Source of the DNA: Malurus cyaneus samueli
Taxonomy: Eukaryota > Chordata > Aves > Passeriformes > Maluridae
DNA: 64,000 nt
Direction: 5' to 3'
Assembly (NCBI GenBank): GCA_009741485.1
Contig: CM019228.1
Coordinates: 11,160,191-11,224,190, forward strand
Numbering within the stretch: the first letter of the stretch is position 1; each line of letters begins with the position of its first letter. Position numbers and translations under genes: made by a program. The notes beneath the pieces are model-generated. The model did no database searches. It was not told where the DNA came from and was given only the letters and a program-made list of their open reading frames with translations. Shown piece after piece: positions 56,773 through 64,000 of the stretch.

Positions 56773-57052
56773 CCCAAATTCACCAGTGGCTGTGGTTGCA
56801 CCATTCTTCTCTGACTGGCATTTGCTATCCCCCTACCCAGGAGGGGGCCCTGTTCCTGGAACACTGGGGGATGTCCCCCTCTTCTCCCCTCTCTCTTGTC
56901 CTTTTCCACATTCCCTGGTCCTAGCAGGATCTCTGAGTCAGCCATCCTCAGTGTCCCCCAATCTGGGTGGAACGTCAGGATCACCTGCTCCAGGGGGAGC
57001 GGTGGCTATGGCTGGTTCCAGCAGAAGGTCCCTGGCACTGCCCCTGGCACTG
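56773..57052. repeat. Inverted repeat, right arm
   Basis: Partner of 55780-56055. The arm lies inside the 933-base perfect direct duplication. Confidence 0.85.
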
Positions 57053-57085
57053 CCCTTTCCCCTGTCACTGATCTGTGATAGCTCA
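56910..57085 (+). pseudogene. V-lambda pseudogene 5, truncated
   Basis: FR1 to FR2 of a V exon (GTCAGGATCACCTGCTCC, TATGGCTGGTTCCAGCAG). The acceptor is lost (TTCCACATTCC for TTCCAGGTTCC), FR2 has a duplicated CCTGGCACTGCC, and homology stops after CDR2, so there is no FR3 or second Cys. Confidence 0.8.
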
Positions 57086-57099
57086 AAGAGACCCCCAGT

Positions 57100-58080
57100 T
57101 ATGCTGGAGGACACTGACGTGACATGGCTGCTGGAACTGAAGAGCTGTGGTGTGACTACGAGTTCCTACCCTCAAAATCAGGGCTGATGCCCACGTGTCT
57201 CTAGTGACAGGAACTGTGCCAAAGAGCCCCCTGTGCGTGTGAGAGGCTCTCCCCTGTGAGCATGGGCTGCTGTGGGCAGGATGCCATGTGCAAACCCTGC
57301 AGGTTGTGGCCAGGGCCGGAGGAATGTCTGCATCTGGTGGAAGCCGTGGCAGGGGTGAGAGGCAGCAGCAAGGGCAGTCGTGTGCCGGGCTCTGCTCTCT
57401 CTTCCTGCAGTGCTGTCCCTGAGGCCCTTCTTGTCCCCACACGGTGTCAGTGTGGCCCCACTGCTCAGTCCCGAGGCTCACGGGGCAGGCAGGAGGCACA
57501 GGGGCTGTGGGCAGCCGGGTGCCAGCGTGTGCCAGCGAGGGGCAGAGCAGCCCCTGGGCTCCTTTGGCCGCTGCCGTGGCTGTGCTGTGGGCAGGAGGCA
57601 GAGGGGCTGCCCCTGGCTGGACAGCAGTGGAGGTGCTGCGTGCTGGTGATCGCTACAAACCCCAGCCCAGCTCTACCCATGGCTGCTGCCAAGCTGCTGG
57701 AGACCCCCTGCTCACATAGAAGTTGGAGGAACTGGAGGCTTGATTTTCCTTACTGTTGTGGAGCCTTGGAGCTCCTGGTCTCGGTGTGGTTCCCATTCCC
57801 TTTCCAACTCCATTTCTCTGCTCCACAGTTCTCTTGTGGCAATTCAGAGAGGCCCAGGGTGGCAACCTCATTTGAAGCAGGACATGGTGCTCTGAGACCA
57901 TGGTCCTACAGGGCAGGAACAGGCTCAGAGTGGTCCCTGGCTGAGCTGAGAGCTCAACAGCCATGCTGGGGAAGGAGCAGGAAACCCAGAGTGATCTTCC
58001 TGCCTTTTGCTGGGACAGAGATGCCTGCAGTGAGCACAGGGAGCAGTGGGACAGGAGCTCCAGGAATCGTTGGGGGCCAC
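57100..58080. other. V-array spacer
   Basis: GC-rich spacer with no V homology and no supported gene. Its first 400 bases recur at 63467-63870 in the direct duplication. Confidence 0.5.
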
Positions 58081-58088
58081 ACATCCAT
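58081..58088 (+). promoter_or_regulatory. Decayed octamer of V pseudogene 6
   Basis: ACATCCAT stands where the intact ATTTGCAT stands at 61547, followed at similar spacing by a TTAAAGG TATA-like box (near 58120). Confidence 0.5.
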
Positions 58089-58186
58089 GGAGAGCCTGTG
58101 TGTGAGCAGATGAGGGCTTAAAGGCCGGTCAAGGCCCCCAGCACAGCCCCAGCAGTGTGAGGACATGGAGCTGGTGGGATTGAACC

Positions 58187-58232
58187 ATGGCCTGGGTCCC
58201 TCTTCTCCTCGTGGTGCTCGCCCACAGCACAG
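58187..58232 (+). pseudogene. Intact leader exon of V-lambda pseudogene 6
   Basis: Forty-six bases coding [15 protein letters not shown] then G, with a GTGCCATGG donor. This is the avian V-lambda leader, complete here although its V exon is broken. Confidence 0.85.
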
Positions 58233-58365
58233 GTGCCATGGCCAGACTCGCTGTGCCTTTGCATGGGGCCTTTGGGCACAGGGGCCAGTCCTGCTGCCCA
58301 GGCAGGTGTGTGCCCCTGGACACTGACTGACCCTCTCTTCTCCCCTCTCTCCTCTCCCTCTCCAG

Positions 58366-58663
58366 GTTCCCTGGTCCAGGCAGCGCTGAGTCAGCCGTCC
58401 TCGCTGTCAGCCAACGTGGGAGACACTGTCAGGATCACCTGCTCTGGTAGCAGATAGCAACTATGGCTGGCCCAGCAGAAGGTCCCTGGCACTGGCCCTG
58501 TCACTGTGATCTACTACAATGACCAGAGACCCTCGGGCATCCCTTCGCGATTCTCCGGATCCAAGTCCGACTCCACGGGCACGTTAACCATCACTGGGGT
58601 GCAGGCCGAGGACGAGGCTGTCTATTTCTGTGGTAGCTACGAAGGCAGCAGTGGCAGCTATGG
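58366..58663 (+). pseudogene. V-lambda pseudogene 6
   Basis: V exon with good acceptor, [20 protein letters not shown], then TAG at 58455-58457 in CDR1 caused by an indel. The shifted frame continues cleanly as [20 protein letters not shown] to [19 protein letters not shown]. Downstream TGTGGTG and ACAGACTTA look like remnants of heptamer and nonamer about 22 bases apart. Intact leader, decayed octamer. Confidence 0.85.
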
Positions 58664-58868
58664 TGTGTGGTGACAATGAGTATCAGGAAGTGAGACAGAC
58701 TTAAATTCCAGAAGAAAAATTTTTCCCCTTCTTCCTCCTGGATGGTCATGGATCTGAGATGGGTTCCTTCCCTGTTGTACAGCTCCAGCAGGGAACGTTC
58801 TCTCTTTGGTGTCACATTGATCACGAGGTGATTTTGCAGCTGGGACCCATTGTCGTGGTCTCCACAAG

Positions 58869-59115
58869 GCTCTTGGCAGAGCTGTGTCCCCCACAGCCCC
58901 GTGCTGCTGATGACCGTGTCCTCCTGTGCTGTCAGAGCTGCTTCTGAGCAGCCGTTCTGCAATGGGCTGGGCTCAGCTCCTCAGATGTGCCTGTGCCCAT
59001 GTCCCTGTCTGTTCTGTCCTTGACTGGTGCATTCCCTGCAATGCTGCCCAGGCAGGTCTGTGCCCCTGGACACTGACTGACCCTCTCTTCTCCCCTCTCT
59101 CCTCTCCCTCTGCAG
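58869..59115 (+). repeat. V-array spacer repeat, copy 2
   Basis: Same module as 55491-55737, with a TGCAG instead of CCAG acceptor at its end. It leads straight into V pseudogene 7 in place of a leader. Confidence 0.85.
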
Positions 59116-59424
59116 GTCCCTGGTCCAGGCAGCGCTGAGTCAGCCGTCGTCGCTGTCAGCCAACGTGGGAGACACCGTCAGGATCACCTGCTCTGGCCTT
59201 AGCAGCAACTATGGCTCTGGCTGGTCCCAGCAGAAGGTCCCTGGCACTGCCCCTGTCGCTCTGATCTATCCTAATGACAAGAGACCCTCGGGCATCCCTT
59301 CGCGATTCTCCGGATCCAGGTCCGGCTCCACGGGCACATTAACCATCACTGGGGTGCAGGCCGAGGACGAGGTTGTCTATTTCTGTGGTGGCTGGGACAG
59401 CAGCAGTGCTGCTCAGGGTTTTGG
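59116..59424 (+). pseudogene. V-lambda pseudogene 7, open V exon without leader
   Basis: [71 protein letters not shown] are continuous in one frame. There is no leader upstream, one base is missing at the acceptor (GGTCCC for GGTTCCC), which would shift the splice phase, and no recombination signal follows. FR2 Tyr is Ser. Confidence 0.85.
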
Positions 59425-59429
59425 TGATG

Positions 59430-60020
59430 GTGGGGTAATTTTTTCAGTCCTCCTGGTTCCTGAACCTTTCCCTGATGGGGAAGAGTTTCAGGGCATAGGC
59501 AGTTCCTACCCTTGGCTCTTTCATTGTGGCTCTTGCTTTGCAGGGTCTTGTCTGCAGTTCCGTGCTCATGCCAACTCCCATCTGGTGGCCATGGTGTGCT
59601 TAAGATGGCCGCATTGCTTTCTCTTGCATTATAGCCACACAAAGCTTCTCACTGCCTGAGGAGCCTCTGCCTTGCAGTCCTTGGCTGCTGACCTGGATGT
59701 GGCTCGCGTTGGTCCATGGGCAGCGTTGTGTCCGACTGTCCCAGATGTTGGGTGTCCAGCAGTCCGTGTCCCCAGGCTGTCCCGCCTCAGTGCCTGGGAT
59801 GACGACTTCCCCGAGGAACAGTGGGCAGGGAAAGGGTGCAGTCTGTGCTACAGCAATTCCTCAAGAGTGTCCACAGTGGGGGCTGCACCCAGGGTGTCTC
59901 ACATGTGTACCTGAAGGCAGAGATGTCCCATTGCTGTTGCATGGTCCAGGGAGGGCTGTGATCCTGGGACACTGAGTGTCCCTCAGCTCCCTCTTCTCCC
60001 CTCTCCCCTCTCCTCTCCCT
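59430..60020. other. V-array spacer
   Basis: No gene or V homology seen except the pyrimidine-rich intron end before 60027. Confidence 0.5.
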
Positions 60021-60026
60021 CTCCAG

Positions 60027-60302
60027 CTTCCCTGGTCCAGGCAGTGCCGTCCTCACTGTCAGCCAACGTGGAGACACCATCAGGATCACCTGCTCTGGGG
60101 GTAGCAGCTATAGCTGGCACCAGCAGAAGGTCCCTGGCTCTGGCCCTGTCACTGTGATCTATCGTGATACCAACAGACCCTCGGGCATCCCTTCACGATT
60201 CTCCGGATCTGTCGGCCCCGGCACGTTAACCATCACTGGGGTGCAGGCCGAGGACGAGGCTGTCTATTTCTGTGGTAACTGGGACAGCAGCAGTGCTGCT
60301 GC
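60027..60302 (+). pseudogene. V-lambda pseudogene 8
   Basis: V exon missing nine bases in FR1 (QAVPSSL for [10 protein letters not shown]) and one G in VGDT, so frame breaks early; from CDR1 on it reads [20 protein letters not shown] to [17 protein letters not shown]. No leader found. It is the only V here followed by a recognisable nonamer. Confidence 0.83.
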
Positions 60303-60341
60303 CATGGCCATGTGCAGCAATGGGGAAGTGATGCAAAAACC
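60303..60341 (+). other. Degenerate 23-spacer recombination signal
   Basis: CATGGCC (heptamer position, consensus CACAGTG), a 23-base spacer, then GCAAAAACC (consensus ACAAAAACC). Spacing is preserved and the nonamer is 8 of 9, but the heptamer is dead. It is placed directly at the end of V pseudogene 8. Confidence 0.65.
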
Positions 60342-60349
60342 TCGTGCTA

Positions 60350-61540
60350 TTGCAGACATCAGTCAGGAGTCTCTGCTGTGCCCATTTTATGTGGGTCAGG
60401 CTCCACCACAGCCCTGCCCTTGTTGCCCTGCACCGAATGTGGCTGTGCCTGGTGTCCCAGCTTGTCATTCCCATAGAGCCCGGGTCGGTGCCCATTCCCT
60501 GCATTTGGTGAGCATGAAAGTTAACATACTCCTCCATGACCATTATCCATGGCTGGGTCCAATCCAAGGAGGAGAAGCAGGAGGAGGCTCTCACTCTTCC
60601 AGCTGGACACCAGTGGTGATCAGGCCATGGTAACTTGCAGAAGGGGGAAAGAGAGGCACAAGGCCACTGTTGGCCCAGTGGGGCACCCTCGGGTACTGTC
60701 TGCTGCTGCCCAGAGGCAGTGCTGGAGCAGTATCTGTGCTGTGTGGCAGGTCCTGCTGTGGGACACGTGTTCTACTCCAGCAGGTCCCCACTGCACTGCT
60801 CTCAGGGAGACAGCTCTGCCCTTGCCAGCCGGGCTTCCTGTGCCCTGGGCACTCTGGGACAGCAGAATCAGGGACAGGGAGGGTCCTGGGGGACAGGGAA
60901 TTTCCCGTAGTGCAGCCGCTCTTGCTCTGGGCTGGGACTGCCAGAGACAGCCCCAATATCTGTGCCCTGAGCACAGAGCTGGGCTGACCAGGGGCTGCCC
61001 CAGCTCTGGCTGCCTCTGCTGAGCACCAGCACATTGGGCTCACCATCAGCTCATGGGGAGGCATTGCCAGACCCTGCGGCTCGCTGCTGGCCCATTCCCA
61101 TTGCTGTGGGGTGTGAATGCCTGGGAAAGCAAAGGTCTTGCTCTTGAGTGGTGGACCTTAGCTGTCAGGGGAAGAGCCTGGGCACAAAATCATCAAAGGG
61201 ATGCCCTAGGGGCTGGAACACCCGAGGGAGGGAAAAATGCCAAAAAGGAGTTGGGTAAAGGTGGAGCTTGAGATTGTCCAGCTCCATCCCTGCGAGCCGC
61301 AGGTGCTCCTGTACACCCTTGCCCCAGCACCGAGCTCTCCCTTCTCCGTAGGCACTGCAGCCCCTCTTTCTGCTCTGGGGACAGGGGGTCTGTGCTGGTG
61401 GGTTTTGGGCTCCAGGCTGGGAGGTGTCTCTGCTTTGTGCCCGGGGACAAGCCCTGCTCCATCTGGCGTGGTGGAGCTGGGCGTGGAGCGGGGAGGGATG
61501 TGCGGAGAGAGGCGCGGGCAGGATCCGGCCGTGACCGCAA
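60350..61540. other. V-array spacer
   Basis: No V homology and no supported gene. It precedes the intact V promoter at 61547. Confidence 0.5.
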
Positions 61541-61546
61541 GGTGAG

Positions 61547-61590
61547 ATTTGCATGGAGGGGCCGTGTCCTGGGCAGACGGGGTCTTAAAA
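61547..61590 (+). promoter_or_regulatory. Intact V-lambda promoter: octamer and TATA-like box
   Basis: Perfect octamer ATTTGCAT at 61547-61554 and TCTTAAAAGG about 30 bases on, some 100 bases before the leader ATG. This is the arrangement of B-cell V promoters, and the only intact one in the window. Confidence 0.75.
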
Positions 61591-61653
61591 GGGAGTCAGG
61601 GAACAGGGCACAGCCCCATCATTCTGGGGACACTGAGCTGGTGGGATTGAACC

Positions 61654-61699
61654 ATGGCCTGGGTCCCTCTTCTCCTCGTGGTGCTCGCCCACAGCACAG
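61654..61699 (+). pseudogene. Intact leader exon of V-lambda pseudogene 9
   Basis: Identical in sequence to the leader at 58187 ([21 protein letters not shown]). With the intact promoter it would be transcribable. Confidence 0.8.
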
Positions 61700-61832
61700 G
61701 TGCCATGGCCAGACTCGCTGTGCCTTTGGATGGGTCCTTTGGGCACAGGGGCCAGTCCTGCTGCCCAGGCAGGTGTGTGCCCCTGGACACTGACTGACCC
61801 TCTCTTCTCCCCTCTCTCCTCGCCCTCTCCAG

Positions 61833-62128
61833 GTTCCCTGGTCAGGCAGCGCTGAGTCAGCCGTCCTCCTGTCAGCCAACGTGGGAGACACCGTCAGGAT
61901 CACCTGCTCCGGTAGCAGCAGCAGCTATTATGGCTGGTACCAGCAGAAGGTCCCTGGCACTGGCCCTGTCGCTCTGATCTATCTGCATAACAAAGAGACC
62001 TCGGGCATCCCTTCGCATTCTCCGGATCCATCTGGCACCACGAACACACTTTGACCATCACTGGGGTGCAGGCCGCAGGACGAGGTGTCTATTTCTGTGG
62101 TAGCTATGTAGCACAGGGCAGCTATGGT
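61833..62128 (+). pseudogene. V-lambda pseudogene 9, many indels
   Basis: V exon with promoter and leader upstream, but with at least six single-base losses or gains relative to its neighbours (for example GGTCAGGC for GGTCCAGGC, TCCTCCTGTC for TCCTCGCTGTC, GCCGCAGGACGAGGTG for GCCGAGGACGAGGCTG). No heptamer follows. Whether this is a dead gene or a damaged consensus of a better one cannot be told from sequence alone. Confidence 0.75.
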
Positions 62129-62285
62129 GTTGGTGCAATGAGTATCAGGAAGTGATCAGAATCTCTTTCTGTGATGTCATGGAGAGATGGTTCTCCTTTT
62201 CAGCTCCAAGGATTCTCTCTTTGGGTGTCCTTGATCCGATTAAGGTGATTTTGCAGCTGGAACCCATTGTCCTGGTCTCCACAAG

Positions 62286-62531
62286 GCTCTTGGCAGAGCT
62301 GTGTCCCCCACAGCCCCGTGCTGCTGATGACCGTGTCCTCCTGTGCTGTCAGAGCTGCTTCTGAGCAGCCGTTCTGCAATGGGCTGGGCTCAGCTCCTCA
62401 GATGTGCCTGTGCCCATGTCCCTGTCTGTTCTGTCCTTGACTGTTGCATTCCCTGCAATGCTGCCCAGGCAGGTCTGTGCCCCTGGGACACTGACTGACC
62501 CTCTCTTCTCCCTCTTCCTCTCCCTCTGCAG
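62286..62531 (+). repeat. V-array spacer repeat, copy 3
   Basis: Third copy of the 245-base module (see 55491 and 58869), leading into V pseudogene 10. Confidence 0.85.
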
Positions 62532-62842
62532 ATTCCCTGGTCAGGCAGCTGAGTCAGTGTCGTCTCTCACTATCGAACGGCAGCAGTATGAATAGTGCAG
62601 GATCACTTTCTGCTCTGGGATTATTAGCAGCAACTATGGCTGTGTCTGGGTCCCAGCAAGGACTGGTCCCTGGCACTGCCCCTGTCGCTCTGATCTACGA
62701 TAACACCAAGAGACCCTCGGGCATCCCTTCGCGATTCTCCGGATCCTGTCCGGCTCCACGGGCACGTTAACCATCACTGGGGTGCAGGCCGAGGACGAGG
62801 CTGTCTATTTCTGTGGTGGCCAGGACAGCAATTATGTTGGTG
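62532..62842 (+). pseudogene. V-lambda pseudogene 10
   Basis: FR1 is scrambled, CDR1 on is clearer: [26 protein letters not shown], then after a frame shift [20 protein letters not shown]. No leader and no recombination signal. Partner of the broken V at 56150. Confidence 0.78.
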
Positions 62843-62937
62843 TAATGAAAATGACACATTTTTAGATGAGTTACAGCGGAAATAAAAATGGAGCTTTACT
62901 GTTCTTCTCATCACCAAGAGAGTTGTAGTGAGGTTGG

Positions 62938-63870
62938 GGAAGATTTTTGTCTCCTCTGCATGGCGTGGCTCCAAAGGTCCCCCCATTTGTGTCCTACAGC
63001 ACTGGAGGTGAACCTGTGGCTGGGGATCATTTGTCCCCCAACCCCCTGCCTCTTGCTACTGCTGACCACATCCTCCTGCTGCTGCCAGAGGTACCTCTGT
63101 GCTGGGATGACTGAAGGGCCATTGGGCTTGGCTCTGCTCCCCAAATTCACCAGTGGCTGTGGTTGCACCATTCTTCTCTGACTGGCATTTGCTATCCCCC
63201 TACCCAGGAGGGGGCCCTGTTCCTGGAACACTGGGGGATGTCCCCCTCTTCTCCCCTCTCTCTTGTCCTTTTCCACATTCCCTGGTCCTAGCAGGATCTC
63301 TGAGTCAGCCATCCTCAGTGTCCCCCAATCTGGGTGGAACGTCAGGATCACCTGCTCCAGGGGGAGCGGTGGCTATGGCTGGTTCCAGCAGAAGGTCCCT
63401 GGCACTGCCCCTGGCACTGCCCTTTCCCCTGTCACTGATCTGTGATAGCTCAAAGAGACCCCCAGTTATGCTGGAGGACACTGACGTGACATGGCTGCTG
63501 GAACTGAAGAGCTGTGGTGTGACTACGAGTTCCTACCCTCAAAATCAGGGCTGATGCCCACGTGTCTCTAGTGACAGGAACTGTGCCAAAGAGCCCCCTG
63601 TGCGTGTGAGAGGCTCTCCCCTGTGAGCATGGGCTGCTGTGGGCAGGATGCCATGTGCAAACCCTGCAGGTTGTGGCCAGGGCCGGAGGAATGTCTGCAT
63701 CTGGTGGAAGCCGTGGCAGGGGTGAGAGGCAGCAGCAAGGGCAGTCGTGTGCCGGGCTCTGCTCTCTCTTCCTGCAGTGCTGTCCCTGAGGCCCTTCTTG
63801 TCCCCACACGGTGTCAGTGTGGCCCCACTGCTCAGTCCCGAGGCTCACGGGGCAGGCAGGAGGCACAGGG
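62938..63870 (+). repeat. 933-base perfect direct duplication, copy 2
   Basis: Identical to 56571-57503. After 63870 the homology goes on with frequent single-base differences to the window end. Confidence 0.9.
63277..63452 (+). pseudogene. V-lambda pseudogene 11, truncated copy of pseudogene 5
   Basis: Exact copy of the truncated V at 56910-57085 within the perfect duplication, with the same lost acceptor and same FR2 duplication. Confidence 0.8.
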
Positions 63871-64000
63871 TTGTGGGCAGCGGTGCCACGTGTGCCAGGA
63901 GGGGCAGAGCAGGCCCCTAGGGCTCTTGGCCGTGCCGTGGCCCTGCTTGTGGGCAGAGGCAGAGGGTGCTGCCCCTGGCTGGACAGCGTGGAAGGTGCTG

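Larger units (their letters stand above)
56571..57503 (+). repeat. 933-base perfect direct duplication, copy 1
   Basis: Matches 62938-63870 base for base as far as I can compare (constant offset 6367). Homology continues on both sides but abruptly with many indels. Confidence 0.9.

Noticed and set aside
57100..64000. J-lambda or C-lambda segments
   Set aside because: No FGxGT J motif with a 12-spacer signal and no constant-domain sequence was found.

Overview
This window is vertebrate nuclear DNA, almost certainly from a bird. It has compact GT-AG introns, a CR1 LINE tail at about 41.5 kb, and the conserved gene order SMARCB1 - MMP11 - CHCHD10 - C22orf15 - VPREB3 - immunoglobulin lambda. That is the order of human 22q11.23, and as I recall of chicken chromosome 15. 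The lambda segments are of the avian type: many decayed V segments without recombination signals. I cannot name the species.

Layout: 1-1.9 kb has no recognised exon. SMARCB1 runs on the minus strand (2215-13034, ten coding exons including a 30-base microexon). MMP11 follows on the minus strand (14140-31523, eight coding exons); its poly(A) signal lies only about 180 bases upstream of the SMARCB1 start codon. About 31.6-41.5 kb is intergenic with no gene I can support. A CR1 fragment and a 1.25 kb minisatellite then lead into the CpG-rich, NRF1-site promoter of CHCHD10 (plus strand, 43321-44402). The C22orf15 orthologue (minus strand, 45950-48475) converges on CHCHD10. VPREB3 (plus strand, 50813-51449) opens the B-lineage part. 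An orphan CpG promoter (52.1-52.3 kb) and a possible unrecognised minus-strand gene (52.35-52.85 kb) follow. From 54.8 kb to the end is an array of at least ten V-lambda pseudogenes or fragments, one of them inverted.

How the genes fit together: SMARCB1 (BAF chromatin remodelling core), MMP11 (secreted furin-activated metalloprotease), CHCHD10 (mitochondrial twin CX9C protein) and C22orf15 (function unknown) are unrelated neighbours held by old synteny. VPREB3 and the V-lambda array form one B-cell unit. In birds such V pseudogenes act as gene-conversion donors for a single functional V-J-C unit, which would lie beyond 64 kb. No V here has a usable recombination signal.

Quality warning: conserved exons in GC-rich DNA (SMARCB1 exon 1, MMP11 exon 1, CHCHD10 exons 2 and 3) each need small single-base corrections to read through, and parts of the V array (56.06-56.57, 61.83-62.94 and 63.87-64.0 kb) are full of single-base indels around a perfect 933-base duplication. 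I read much of this as consensus or assembly error rather than biology, and I mark it wherever it affects a call.
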